Positions 30,671 to 49,190 are shown, counted from the first letter of the stretch. The stretch is DNA of 64,000 nt from Rebecca billardiae RCC1528 (GCA_965240325.2 OZ251242.1:1302001-1366000), one strand, 5' to 3'. Numbers and translations: made by a program. Notes: generated by a model from the sequence alone, not told the origin.

Positions 30671-31739
30671 GAGGGGATCGATCGATCACCTCGCAGAGCG
30701 CTTTCTCAAATAAGGGACCACCCCGACCGGACTCCCTCGGTTGGCTGCACCATTTGGCTGCACTGGCGTCTGGCGAGCGGCGCCGGCGGCCGTATCGATG
30801 GCGCTCACGCCCTTCGCGCGCATCAGACGAAGAGTTCAAGCCGCGAGTCTTTTGTGGGCTAGCTCCATGCCGTTGAGGAGCACGAGCACCATCAAGTTTG
30901 TCTCACTTGGGGGCTGGGGGGGCCGGGGAATGGCACTTTGAGACAAACCGCGTGCGCACGCCCGAAGAGCTCACCTGACTGGGGAGAGCAGGCCAGGCAT
31001 GGGCAGCGGAGCGGCCGGCACACGCGCGCAGGTGCCATGTATGCCCCTTGGGCACCCATGTGACGCGCCTAGACAGACTTGCGTCCACCTCACCGGGCGC
31101 TGTAGCGCGTGCGGGGCGGGCGCCGTGCGCCACGCCCAGAGTGCCGGGCCGCCATCGCCGTGCGGGCCGACTGGCCAGGGCCGGCGGCGCCGCGCTGCCT
31201 TTGCGCCCTTTGTCTCAAAGTGCCCGGGTAGTCTCTCTCATTCTGCCCTGCTCATCGATGACCGCCTGATGTTATTCCGGGTGGGACTTGGAGCAGCAGT
31301 ATTGATGACGATGCCCGGATGAGTCCGGGTAGCGTCGTCGTCGTCATCAGCATCAGCCGCCATCAGAGGCCCATCACTCAGCCATCAGTGACAATGGTAT
31401 CGGCACGCGTAGACTCTAGAGTCTAGCCCGCCCGTCCGGTCCGATCACCTTATAATATATATATATATATATAATATTTCTTCAGTTATAATAAGCTGCT
31501 ATATAATGTATATATGGCAGATAAAGCGCGCGTCAGTATTGAGTAGGCCGGACCGACTCGGGCGACTAGTAGCGCGTACGGAGAATACCGACGAATAATA
31601 ATATATAAGTACGGCCTGCTCAGTGGCGCGCGGGCCTTGCCCGAGCAGTCTCGGGGTCGTGCTGCTCGGGCCTACAGTAGGTGTGTGGCCGCTGCCTGCT
31701 GCCACTCACTCTGCCAGCGTGTCGTCACGACTCACGTAG
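30671..31739. other. Intergenic ~1.07 kb with a small inverted-repeat element and an AT tract
   Basis: No gene is supported. It contains the 30932-31224 inverted repeat and an AT-rich stretch at about 31440-31610 with a (TA)n run at about 31450-31475. Confidence 0.45.
30932..31224. mobile_element. Possible short MITE with 16-bp inverted ends
   Basis: GGCACTTTGAGACAAA at 30932-30947 is exactly inverted at 31209-31224, enclosing a total of 293 bp. There is no clear target-site duplication and no ORF. It may be a MITE or coincidence. Confidence 0.3.
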
Positions 31740-34152
31740 TCATGCGGATGCCGCCGCCGGCGGCAGCGATGCGCCCAAGCCCGAGCCCGAGGGCGACGGC
31801 TGCTGCGGCGGCGGCTGCTGCGCCGCGCCGCTCGCGCCGCCGCCGCCGCCGCCGCCGCCGTGCGGCGCGCCCTTGCCCCCGCCGCGCCAGCGGTCGCCGC
31901 CCGGGTGGTCCTGCTGCTTGCACGGCGGCACCTTGCGCGTCTTCCGGTGCTTCCAGTGCAGCGCCTCGACAAACTCCTTGAAGAGGCCGTCCATGGCGTC
32001 GCGGTGGTGGGTGGCGCTGTTCTCCCACTGCGACTTGAGCTCCGACTTGGCGTGCTGCATGTGCGTCACGAACGCGCGCGGCAGCACGTTGAAGCGGAAG
32101 CCGAGGTACCGCAGGTGCATCACGAACTGGATCTTGTTCTTGCCGTACCCGTTGAAGCGCTCGTCATACCGCGGCGTCGAGTTGGCGCTGGGCACGATCA
32201 CGTAAGGTTCGTACCGCGTGGAGCGGAGGCAGCCGAGCGCGTACGTGCGGTTCGGCTCGGCCCAGCCCCACCACTTGGGGTAGTTGGTGGACGAGTGCGT
32301 CTCGGGGGAGGAGCGCGCGTAGAACGTGGTGCAGTTGTTGCTGCAGCGCGGGAGCGCACCGCGCGGGGTGGGCACGCGGCGGCGGCGGCGGCGGCGGCGC
32401 GAGCACACGAGCGAGCGCGCGGTGCGTGAGCGCGGGCGTGGGGCGCGGGAAGGCGCGCGGCGCGCGCGCGGCGTGCACGCGGCGCGCGCACCGCTGCACG
32501 CAGCGCGCGAGCTCGCCCATCGTGCGCGGCACCAGCCCCTTGTGCGCGTCGAACGCGCCGTCCGCCTTGTGCGCGTGGTGCGTCGCGTAGTAGGCAAAGG
32601 CGGGCACGACCAGCGCCATCCGCGGCGCGCCGAGCACCTGCGCACTCACCCGCGTGAAGGCGCGCGCGAGCGTGGAGGAGGGCCACAGGTCGACGTCGAG
32701 GTTGAGCACGTGCGTCGTGCGCACCGCCGCCAGCGCCACGTTGCGCAGCGCGTTGATCGGGTACGGCTCCTTGCGCGCCGCCTGCCGCCACACGAGCACT
32801 CGCGCGTGCGGCCGCAAGCCGCGCGCCGCCTCGGACTCGTCGGCCTCCCACTGCTCGATGGGCGGCGCGCCCTCGGCCGCGGCGGCGCGCGCGGCCGCGA
32901 GCTCCTGCGCGCGCGAGCCGGGCGCGACGTGCGCCGGCAGCGCCACCGGCCGCCCCCTCAACCGCTCGAGCGCCGCGCCCACGTCGTCGCCCGCGTGCGC
33001 GTACAGAGAGGCCACGAGCGCGTGCGGCGCCCACCGGTCTGCTAGCTCCATCAGGAAGTGGATCCTGTCGGGGGTGCACTGCGTGATCAGCGTGAGCGAG
33101 AAGGCGCCGAACGTGACCGGCGCGCCGGACGCGTCGTCCGCCGCCTCCGCCGCGAGGACGGCGGGCGGCAGGAGCGGCGCCGAGACGGCGCCCACCTCTG
33201 CGCCCGCGCCGGCGCCTCTCACATCGCCGCCGCCGCCGCCACCGCCGCCGCCATCGGCGCCGCCAGGCTCGGCATCGGCCGCGCCGCCGCCGTCGTCTGC
33301 GCTGCCGGGCGCGTCGCCCGCCAGCGCCGCTGCCGCCTCGTCCTCCTCCGCCGCGCCCACGTCCGCCGCCGCCGCCAGGCCCTCCGCCTCCGCGTCTGCC
33401 TCGAGGGGCGCCGCCTCGCCGCCCTCGCCCGCCTCGCCGCCCTCGCCCTCCTCGCCGTGCTCGACCCCCGCGCCGCCCGCTTCCTCCGACGCCGGCTCGG
33501 CCGACGCCGCGGCTGCCGTCGGCACCGCGTGCGCCCTCTCCTCCGTCGCCAGCCCCTCCGCTGCCGCCGCCGCGTTTGGCGCCACAGCCGCAGCGGGGCC
33601 CGGCTGCGGCTGCTCCGCGTCGGCGGCACCGATGGCGGTGGCCGCCGCCTGCGCGTGCACCGCCGCGCCCACCGCGCCGCCCGCCCGCTCCGTCGCCGGC
33701 TCGTGCGCGGCCTGCGCGGGCTCGCGCGACTCGATGCGCTGCGCACCGCTCGCCTCGGCGCCATCGCCCACCGCGTCCGCCGAGCCCGCCCCCGCGTGCG
33801 CGCGCGCGGCCATGCGCGCCGCGCTCTCCGCGGCCGCGGCCGCGGCGAGGGCAGCGTCCAGCTGAAGAGCGCCGGCCTCGGCGGCGGCGGTCTCGGCCTC
33901 GCTCTCGCGCTCGGCTCTGCCCCGCTCAGCCTCACGCTCGTCCTCCTCCTCGCTCCCGCGCCTCCTCGCCGTAGCGCGCGGCGGCGGCGCGGCGGCGCCC
34001 TCGTGGTCGAGTCGGCCGCCGTGCGGCCGCGGTGGCAAGCGGATGTTGGCGACGAGCATCGATGAGATGAGCATGGTGGCGACGAGCGCGCAGCACGGGA
34101 AGACGACGAGGAGCGTCGTCAGCCGCAGCCGTCGCCGAGCCCGCGGCGCCAT
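31740..34152 (-). CDS. LARGE/B4GAT1-type glycosyltransferase (Glyco_transf_49), type II Golgi membrane protein
   Basis: Two exons, 34152-32492 and 32340-31740, give 753 aa. The 151-bp intron is GTGCGCG to GCTGCAG in phase 2. Residues about 11-36 (LTTLLVVFPCCALVATMLIS and on) form a single N-terminal membrane anchor. A 300-residue Ala/Glu/Gly-rich acidic stem follows. The catalytic domain begins near VTFGAFSLTLITQCT and has the DxD metal/donor motif in THVLNLDVDLWPS near residue 485. Exon 2 carries the hallmark C-terminal block YEPYVIVPSANSTPRYDERF, GYGKNKI and LPRAFVTHMQHAKS seen in LARGE and B4GAT1. Animal relatives extend xylose/glucuronate chains; the donor sugar here is unknown. The tail is Gly/Pro-rich with a polyGly run. 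Confidence 0.88.
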
Positions 34153-34545
34153 CGCCCGCGCTCAAGCCGGAAGCTTGCCGCGCGCCTATCGCCGTTCGGT
34201 CGCCATGCTGGGCAGCTGCTCACCAGCCTGCACCACTCACCAGTCACCACCAGGGCGGAATAAATCGCGCGCGATTTTTTGCATGCTGCTGACGTGCTGA
34301 TGCTGGCTGCTGCGCGATAAACGAACGATGAACTCATGAATGCCGCGCGATCGATCCCGGCGCGCCTCCGCCAGTGACGCGCGCGGGGACTGCTCATACG
34401 ATTACGGCAGCCGGACCGGACCACGACTCGCTGGGATGCTCGTATCATCACTGCGCATCATCATCCGCATCACCAGCAGTACGCAGTGTAGTCAGACGCG
34501 TGATGGCGGCTGCTGCTACTGCCGTAGCCGACACGTGTCACGGGC
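34153..34545. other. Intergenic 393 bp, nothing recognised
   Basis: Lies between the stop of the reductase gene and the start of the glycosyltransferase gene, which are on the same strand. No feature is supported. Confidence 0.4.
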
Positions 34546-40370
<5,825 letters not shown>

Positions 40371-43358
40371 ATGCCCGGCCGCGCAGATCGAAGACGCATA
40401 GGCGCCGACGGCGGCAGCCCAGGCCCGGCGCACGCCGCGCCTGCGGACAGCGCCGGCTCGAGCCCCGAGGGGCCGCCTCGGCGCCCCGGCAGCCGCGTGA
40501 GCTTCGGCGCGGGCTCGGCCGAGTGCGCCTCGACCGAGTCGGTGCGCCGGCTCACGCCCAACTCGTCCCAGGCGTCGAGCAGGCACACCACGCCCTCCGT
40601 CCCCGCGCGCCAGGGCCGCGCGTCCGGCAGCAAGCGCATGTCGCTGGCACACCTCTCGCCCTCGGCCGGCTCGCGCTTCGACCGCGGCGGCGGCGGCGTC
40701 GCGCCGGAGGAGCGGCGGTCGGAGATCATGGCGCAGCTCGAGCACGCGCGCGCCGACGGGCGCACGATGCAGCTCCGCGTGCAGCTCCCCGCCGTCGTCC
40801 TCGGCACGTCGGTCGCGTTGCTGCCGATCGCGCTGATTGCGCTCGGCGGCCGCGCGGCCGCGCCCGCGTTCGCGCTGGGCGGCGCGATGCCCTTCTCGCT
40901 CGGGCTGGCGCTGCTGCTGGTGGCGGTGATGCCGACCGACCGGCGCGTCACGCAGGCCCTCGGCGGCCTGCTCGCCGCCGTCCTCGCCGCCGGCGCCGCG
41001 CTCGCCGCGCACCGAGCGCACCTGCTGCGCGTGGCGCTGCTGCGCGCGCTGGACAATGCTGTCGTCGGGCCGAGCGGCGGCGGCGCGGGCGGCGCGGCGC
41101 GCGCGGAGGCGGGCGGCGCGGAGTGGGCGCGGTGCGAGATGGCGCTGCTCGGCGTGCCCGCGCCGTGCGCCTTCGGCTGCGCCGCGCTCGGCCAGACCGC
41201 CGCGCTCGCCGCGTCCGCGGCGTTGCTCGTGCTGCTCATCGTACTGCGGCTGGCGCGCGGCGAGCAGGAGCGTCCGTTCCTCGTGGCGCTGTGGCGGGAC
41301 GTGGGGCGCTGGCTGGCGTGCGCGGGCGTGCTGCACCTCGGCGTGCTCGCCGTCGCGCTCGGCGCGCACTACGCGCGCGCCTCGCCGCCCGACGACGCGG
41401 CGGCCGCGGCGGCGTCGCTCGGCGCGCTCGGCGCTTCGGGCCTGTGGCTGCTGCTTCTCGGCGGCACGGTCTCGCGGCCTGGGGTGCGGGAGCGGCTGCA
41501 CTCGTGGCTCTCGGCGCACGGCCCCGAGGTGTCCGCCGCGGCGGGCGTCGCCGCGCTCATCGGCTCGCGCGACGAGAAGCTGATCCTCGCGCAGTCCGTT
41601 CAGCGCTTCCGCGCGATCTCTCTCGAGCACCTCGAGTTTCGGCACCTCGAGTCGAACGCGCCCGACCCGTCGCTGCACGCGCTCTCGACGCCGGCGGAGC
41701 TCGGCGCGGTGGACGTGCGCGCGCGCGCGACGCGGCGCGCGCAGCCGCCGCCCCGCGCGCGCGCGCGCCACGCCGCCGCCGCCGCCGCCGCCGTGCTCAC
41801 CAGTCAGTCCTCTGGCTGCTGCCCCGCCCGCGCTCTGCACTGTGCCCTGCGCCCCTTGCGCAGGCGTTCATCTCGCACTCGTGGTCGGACGACGTGAACG
41901 ACAAGTGGGCGGTGCTGCAGCGCTGGCGCGAGCGCTTCAGGGACAAGCACGGCAGAGAGGCGCGCGTGTGGGTGCGTACTCGCGCCAGAGCGCAGCGCAG
42001 CGGCCAAGAGGCCGAGAGCGCAGCGGCGGCCGGTGGCGGCCGCGTGCGCTGACGTGCCCCCCCCCCTCCCCCTTCCGCCCCGCCCCGCCCCGCCCCGCCC
42101 CGCTCCTGCGGTGCCACTGCGCGCAGCTCGACCGCGCGTGCATCGACCAGTCAGCCATCGAGGACAACCTGCTCTGCCTCCCCGTCTTCCTCGCCGGCTG
42201 CTCGCGCGTGCTCGCGATCGCCGGCGAGTCCTACTCATCGCGGCTGTGGTGCGTGATCGAGCTGTTCTGCTTCATCGCGATGGGCGGCAGCGCCGAGGCG
42301 ATCGAGCTGCTGCAGCTGCGCGGGTTTGGCGCGGTCGAGGGCTTCGACGTGCGCGGCGCGCGCTGCCACAAGCCCGAGGACGCGGAGCGGCTGCTGCTGA
42401 TCGTCGAGAGCACTCACGGCGGTCTGGACGGCTTCAACGCTCAGGTGAGCAGCGCACCCGCACCAACAAGCGCACCAACCAGTGCGCCCTTGGTGGCCGC
42501 GCGCGCACTGGCTGTGCTGTGCGGTGCGCTGTGCGCTGTGCCGGCCGGGCGCTGTGCGCGCGCTGCGGCTGTGCTGGGCAGGCGGCACGGCTGTGGCTGT
42601 GGCTGTGGCCGTGGCCGTGTCTGTGCCGGGGACGGCCTCGCATCGCCTCGCATCGCCGCGCGCCGCCGCGCCGCCGCGCCCTGCGATCGCTCGCGCGCGC
42701 GCGCAATTGCTCGCTCACGCGCGCCGCCCTCGCGCGCGCGCGGCGCGGCGCGCGCCCACCCCGCAGGTGCGCGCGGTGCTCGACCAGGCGGCGCACGCGT
42801 CGATGCTGCGCGAGCTGCAGGAGGAGCGGCTGCGCACGCCGCCCATGTCGCCGATGCGCGCGCTCCGCACCTCGTGGGCGGGCCGGAGCTCGGCCGGGCG
42901 CTCGTCAGTCGGCGGCGGCGGCGGCTTCCGCAGTTCCCAGCGCTGGTCGAGTGACGAGCATGGCGGCCTGGGGGGGCGCGCGGCGCAGCACCGGCTGGGG
43001 TCGGACTCGAGCCCGGCGAGCGTCGGGCGGCACAGCAGCCCGGGCACCACCGCGCTGCACTCGGGCGCGGCGGCGGCCGCGGCGGCGCGCACCGGCGCTC
43101 GCTCCGAGTCGGACGCGGCGGCGAGCGCGCAGTGGCGCACGTCGACTCTGTCGAGCGCCGCGTCCGACCTGGCCGATGAGGAGGCGGACGACGACGAGCC
43201 GCTGTTCGGCGCGCTGGGGATCGAGATGGGCGGGCTCGAGCCGCTGCCCCCCTTCGACGTCTCAGAGGTCGCAGAGGAGCCCGGCGCCGCCGGCGGCGCG
43301 CGCGGCGGCGGCGCCGGCGGCGGGAGCGCAGACGCGCGGCCGCTGGCCGATGAGCCGA

Positions 43359-43389
<31 letters not shown>

Positions 43390-43571
43390 GCGGCAGCCGC
43401 CGCCGGCCGCGTCATCCGGCGCGGGCACCAAGTCGCCCACGCCGCTCGCGCTGCTCGAGATGCCGAGCAGCGAGTCGCTCGGCGACAGCGCCGAGCCCGA
43501 CCTCGAGGCCGCCCAGCCAGCGCCCTCGCTCCGCACCGCCGCCGCGCACAGCGCCGCCGCCTCGTTCGCGC

Positions 43572-43602
<31 letters not shown>

Positions 43603-44755
43603 GCGGCCGGCGCGCGCGGCCGAGGGCGCGGGCGGCGGCGCGGCCCCGTTCGGAGGCCGGGCGGGGGCGCGCGGCGCGGCGGTCGCGGCGACGTGGCGGG
43701 CGGGCGCGCGCGCGATCACGCGCGCGCTAGAGGTGACCGTTGCGCTGCGCGCCCACGCCGCGACACGTGCGAGCGCGGCCAGCGACGACGACGGCGGCGG
43801 CGACGACGACGGCGGCGAGGCCGGCGGCGGCGGGGCGTGCGCGGCCGGCGAGATGTCGCCCTGGCGGCGTGCGAGCATCACGCCGGGCGCGCGCGCCGAG
43901 TTCGCGCCGCCGCAGCCGCCGCCGCCGCCGCCGCCGGCGGAGCAGCACCGCACGCGCCGCGTGGGCGCGGAATCGCCGCCGCCCGCCAGCTCGCCTGTGT
44001 GCTCGCCCGAGACACAGACGCGCCAGCCGCTGCTGCGCGCGCGCGCGGCGACGTCCGCGCTCAGCCGCGCGCCCGGCGCCGCGCGCGCGGCCGGCGCGGG
44101 CGCGGGCGCGGGCGCGTCGCCGCCCGGCGCGGGCCGCGCGCCCGCCGCCGCCGCCGCCGCCGCCGCTGGCGGTGGCGCTGAGTCTGCCGGCAGCGCCATC
44201 CCGCGCATCGGCCGCTCCCGTTCGACCACGCAGAGCTTTGCGAGGCCCGGACTGGTGCGGCGCTCGCCCACGGCCGGCGTGGTGGGCTGCGACGGCGGCG
44301 GCGGCTGCGGGAGCCCGAAGCCCGCCGCCGCGCCCGCGCCCTCGCCCGCGCCGCTCTCCGCCGAGCTCGCGCGGCTCGCCGAGCACGCGCAGATCTACGC
44401 GCGGCCGGAGCGGCAGCGGCACAGCAGCGGACGGCAGAGCGGCGCGCGTGTCAGCCAGACGCTCAGCAGCACGCTCTCGCTCGCGCGCACCGAGGGCTCG
44501 CCGCCGCCCACGCTGGCGCGCTCGCGCTCGAGCGGCGACGAAGGGCGCCGGAGCTCGGGCGGCAAGGCCGAGCGCGAGGCCGGCCAGTCCGGGCACGGCG
44601 GCGGCGGGGCGAGCGTCACGCCGCTGCACACGCCGGCCGCCGCGTCGCCGTTGCGCACGCCGAGCGCCGCGCCCGAGGCGCTCGGCGCCGCTCTGCCAGC
44701 GGCGCACCGGCCGGCGCCGGTGCAGCAGGTGGCGGCTACTGCCCACGTGGCCTGA
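40371..44755 (+). CDS. Six-TM membrane protein with TIR-like domain and long disordered tail, four exons
   Basis: Exons 40371-41714, 41864-41971, 42127-42444 and 42767-44755 join in phase 0 to 1252 aa. Introns are 149, 155 and 322 bp, all GT-AG. Residues 1-130 are Ser/Pro/Arg-rich. About six hydrophobic segments follow (for example AVVLGTSVALLPIALIALGG; SLGLALLLVAVMP; ALAASAALLVLLIVLRLA; WLLLLGGTV). Exon 2 encodes AFISHSWSDD and HGREARVW. Exon 3 encodes LDRACIDQ, LPVFLAGCSRVL, ESYSSRLWCVIELFCFI and a short end. This matches the FISHSW/RLWCVxELF pattern of algal and heterokont TIR-like proteins. Exon 4 (662 aa) is Gly/Ala/Ser-rich and probably disordered. The start ATG 40371 is in GGGCGCGATGCCC. 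Signalling or NADase activity is inference. Confidence 0.82.
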
Positions 44756-46309
44756 CCGGCGCCAGCGCCCTGCCCGGCCGGCCGGCACCTCAGACCGCAG
44801 ACGCTCAGGACTCAGCCGAGGAGTAGACGACGCGGCCGACTGATCAGGCAGAATCAGTGTAATGATAGATGCGGCTTATTGATGGCGGTCGTCGGCCACG
44901 GATTCGACATTCGGCCGCCACGCGGATTCGACATTATTCATCACATCATCGTCAGCATCGCGCAGCGCAGCATGAGCATCGTAGTCGTGATCGATCGGCG
45001 GCGCGCATTATTAATATTATATATATCAGACGATGATAAGTGATGATGACTACTATCTACGATATCGCGAATATATATAGTAACGGCGGCATAATAAGAC
45101 GGTCGTCGCGTCCATGCGAGCCGCGCAGCGCAGGAGGTGGATCGCGCTCCAGCAGCTCAAGGCCGTCGCGCACAAGCTATTCGATCGCGCGGTGCAGCAG
45201 GCTATCCGCTATGCTCTGCCACCAATTTATCGCCGCCGATGACTTGGCGTGGCGGGGACTGGGCACTGCCGCCGACGAATCAGGACGAGACCCGCGTCGT
45301 CCCGCGTACACTACTAACACTACTTGTGTCGTTTAAGCATACTGATACGGTCATCATTACGGAAAGAGCTAGTATAACTCATAATACGTACGATATCACG
45401 ACTATAGTTTCGCGGAAGCGGCCGATCGACGACGACGACAGCATAATAATATATGCGCGCAGTACTAACTACCTGATGGTCCGGACCTTATTTTGTCGCG
45501 CGTGCCGATGCCGATGATCGTCGGCCTTACTTCACTGCATGGATCTGTCCGAAGCCATGCACCGAATACTCATATATACTGATGCAGGGCATGGCGCGGC
45601 GCGCGGGCCGACGGACGGCCTCTCTGAGGCGCGCCAGTTCAACGTCCGGGACCGGGGGGCGTTGCGTGGGCCGGTCGGCGTCGCCGTACGACGAGCGCGT
45701 GAGACTGAGTAGCGGCTTCTGTTCCAACGTTTCGACCACTCTCACGTCCCGATGAGTCCGCCACGACCGACGACGTTCTCACTCATGCGGCGCGCCGGTG
45801 ACGGGTGAGGCTGCGCATGGGAAGGATGGGCAAGTAGGGGCCAGGATCCCCCTTCTAACGGCCATGCTGAACTTTTTGGCATATGCATTGCGACCGTGCA
45901 TGCCTCGGGCAATGGTCCATCTGACCCTTCAAGCCGTGGGTCTGACGAGCAAGGTTGGCTGCGCTGTAGTCGTGCAACCGCCGTCCACGGCCACGAGTTT
46001 GGCGTGACAGTGTGCGGCGCGCCTGTCAACAGCGGGCGCGATCCTCGACCGACATGGCTCGCGAGATGATCAGGGATGGCAGCAACCTTCTCTCGGACCA
46101 CGTCAAGCGATTTGGCGACCTCAGGACTGGATGTACTCAAAGTGGCACCACCATCTGCCCGTCCATCTGGCGTGCCGCATGTACTGCAGTCGTACGACGT
46201 CCGGCCGGGGCGGAGGGATTCCGCTCCGATCCCGTGACGAGTGACGACCCCTGTGTGGAAAAGATTCTGGGCTGCTTTTGCTCATCATACTACGCCGATC
46301 GTGATTATT
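44756..46309. other. Intergenic ~1.55 kb, no gene recognised
   Basis: Contains AT-richer patches (about 45000-45090 and 45300-45470) and small motif-less ORFs. Nothing is supported. Confidence 0.4.
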
Positions 46310-48632
46310 AGGGCCATTCTGGACCCGGCGGAAAAATTTCCGCCGAGGGTATTCGGGGTAAAAGCCCGTTTTTTCTTGCCGACGGTTCGCGTACGAAACG
46401 ATTTACAGGTCGCGAGATCGAACGCGAGCTCATAGGACGCGGACCGATGTCGCAACGGGGCTCGTCGCAGAACGCCATCAGCCATCGCCCGTGCTGCAAG
46501 CGCCGCCCACGCACCGCCCGGAGACACCTGTCGCGATGGGCAGCGGCGAGGCGCACGGCGCGAGCCATGCGCGTGTGAGCGGGTCAAGGGCGTGCTTGCG
46601 CGCTGGGCGCTAGCGCTGGGCGAAGTGCTCGAGCACGGCGAGGACGGCAGCCAACTTGCAGATGTGGCACCAGGCACGGCTTTGCAGCAGCGTGCAGCGC
46701 TCCCACACCTGATCTCTGGCAAGGGCGGTAAGGGCTGTCAACTCCCAGTGGCGCCGAGTGACGGAGGTTCTGGGCCCCTCAACTCGTGCGGCCTCGCGGC
46801 CCAGCGGCTAAGTCTCCTGGGGCGCCGCCCTGGAGGGCGCGTGGGGAAGCGCACGCCGCGTGCTCCTGCGGCCGCGGCAGCGGCCGCGGACACGGCGCGC
46901 GTGGTTGGTCGCCTGCTAGACAGCACGTAGTACCCTCTCACGCCGCGCGCCGCGCTTGCCGGCGCCCTCGCCGCGCCTCAGGCCAGCCGTGCACGCGCGC
47001 CGCACCAAGAGCCAGCCGTGGCCACGCGCCAGCCGCCGGCGCGCGCGCGGTGCGCGGCGCGGTCGGCGCGGGTCGGGCGCGCGCCCGGGGCGAGGCTCAC
47101 GTATGATGGGCCCGCGTCATGCCGCCTCGCGCCAGATGATACGACCAACCACGCGCGCCGTGTCCGCGGCCGCTGCCGCGGCCGCAGGAGCACGCGGCGT
47201 GCGCACCCCACGCGCCCTCCAGGGCTGCGCCCCAGGAGACTTAGCCGCTGCGCCGCGAGGCCGCACGAGTTGAGGGGCGCCCAACCTCCGCCACTCGGCG
47301 CCACTCGGAGTTGACAGCCCTTACCCCCCTTGTCTCTGGCCAGGCCTTGTACGTACTCACTTCGCTCTTGCGCGCGCGAGTGACAAGAGCGCCTAGCTCA
47401 ATGCACACTGGTGTCGGCATGAAAAGCGCGAGCACGTCCTCAGTGAGCTACTAGAGCACTTAGACCGTGGGTCGGCACGAGCAGCGCATCTTGAATGGCG
47501 CTGGCGCGGTTGTGGGGGCGAATGTACGTTTGCTCACGTCCGGGCAAAGTCGCCAGCGCTGAGCCGCAGTCGCGGCCAAACGCCGTTTGGCGCATGAGAC
47601 GTTGAGTAGATGAGCTGGCATGAGTGCACAGCATGACATTTTACAGCCTGAGGCTGAGAGTTGTCACGCGTGATCAGGGTTGGTGTAGATGTAAGCGCTG
47701 GCAACTTAGGCTCTGGACTGCTCTCCACCGCAAGACTCCTAATGAGCACCAATCGCGCTAGCCGCACGTCGAGTGCTCAACGTACATGCCATCACAGGTA
47801 ACAAACAAGGCGTGTCGCGCATTCGCCCCATCTGAGTCGCACGTCTGGCCTTGGGAGTGGCACGAAGGCCAGCACGCTGATGCCCGTGCAGGGGGAGCAC
47901 CAAGCGGCGTAGGCTTCTGAGTAGCGCGTGGATAACAAAAAGCCGGGGCACGTGGGCGCGCGCACTGGCACCGCGAACGGCATCTGGCGACGCCGCAAGA
48001 AAAGGGTGAACATCATGCTCTCGTGCCGATTCACTCCTCGATGCCTCCGGATGCGCATGCACGTCACGATGACGGTAACGCGCGCGGGGGCAAAGCGCGG
48101 CGTATGCGCAATCAGAGCATTATGCCGTATCAGTGCGTACTTCAAGCCCTGATGCAGCGTCAGCGTACGCTGTCGCGTGCGGTCGCACATCTGCGCATTT
48201 GGCGCGGAGGCGCAAGAGCAGGAGCGTGCGCGCGCTTGGTGACCACGGAGGAAAGCGAATCGCAGCACATCGCTTGGTGTGGGGGAAGGTGGACCCGCGA
48301 TCGCACCGTTCCCACCCGCGCGCTCCAGCTCACGGGGCAGCGGGGCGGGTGCGGCGGCGGGACACCATGATCGGCGCCGGCGGGGGCAGGCCAGTACCGC
48401 GGGGCGGGTTCCGACGACCCCCCAACTTCGGCTTCACAAAGGACAGGTCGCCAGATAGAGCTTACAATTTCCATAGTAGTACATACGGCAAAAATCTCAT
48501 CTGGGGGTCGAGTTGAGATTTTTTCCAAACGCTCGTTACTTTTTTCCGGCATAGCTATGCCGGCAAGAAAAAACGGGCTTTTACCCCGAATACCCTCGGC
48601 GGAAATTTTTCCGCCGGGTCCAGAATGGCCCT
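46310..48632. repeat. Perfect 72-bp inverted repeat bounding 2.3 kb
   Basis: 46310-46381 is an exact reverse complement of 48561-48632. Each arm contains its own small imperfect hairpin (CGGCGGAAAAATTTCCGCCG). The right arm is adjacent to an 18-bp perfect palindrome at 48546-48563 (CCGGCATAGCTATGCCGG). The enclosed 2.2 kb holds a second inverted repeat (46727-47326) and no supported gene. Target-site duplication is not evident. It could be terminal inverted repeats of a non-autonomous element or two inverted copies of one short repeat. Confidence 0.8.
46727..47326. repeat. Nested inverted repeat, ~185-bp arms and 230-bp spacer
   Basis: 46727-46911 is reverse-complementary to 47142-47326 with only a handful of mismatches. 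Shared blocks include GGTAAGGGCTGTCAACTCC, CTCAACTCGTGCGGCCTCGC and GCGCGCGTGGTTGGTCG. It lies wholly inside the 72-bp-bounded segment, off-centre to its left. Confidence 0.85.
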
Positions 48633-48867
48633 TACGCTGTTTTTTATATCAGCTCTTGCTCCGCTCGGCAGATTGCTCAGCTCCCCATAGAGCCCGGACT
48701 TATAAAGTCCGGTATCCATGGAGAAAGAGATGTGCCCGCAGCGGAGGAAGAGCCGACCCAAGGCCTGCCAGTGGTGGGCTGGCCTGGGAGTTTGCTAACA
48801 CGGCGGCACAGGCAATCGTCATCGTCGGATCTGTTCTGAGCAGCAGGTTGGCAAGCACAGCAGAAAA

Positions 48868-49190
48868 GGTTGGCAAGCACAGCAGAGACTGCCCCAAACA
48901 CACAGGTGAGCACCTCTCTCACACGAGCCACAGCGTCGCACGTGCTCGGCAGCGGTCGAGCGGCACACGAAGACAGAAGAGGCAGCACGAGCAATGGCAA
49001 CACGAGCGTTCTGACCAGCAGGTTCGCAAGCACAGCAGAAACTGCCCCAAACACACGGCCGAGCACCTCTCTCACACGGGCAACAGCCTCGCACGTGCAT
49101 GGCAGGGGTCGAGCGGTGGCACGAAGACAGAAGAGGCAGAGACAGAAGAGGCAGCACCAGCAGTGGCAACACGAGCGGCGACGGTGCGGT
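48868..49190 (+). repeat. ~153-bp imperfect tandem duplication
   Basis: Units starting CAAGCACAGCAG at about 48874 and 49027 share ACTGCCCCAAACACAC, GAGCACCTCTCTCACACG and ACGAAGACAGAAGAGGCA. The second unit carries an extra GACAGAAGAGGCA. The open frames on both strands repeat the same peptides and are not called as genes. Confidence 0.7.

Noticed and set aside
45742-46140. 132-aa minus-strand ORF
   Set aside because: Plausible at first glance but without a recognised motif, splice context or conservation evidence; not called.
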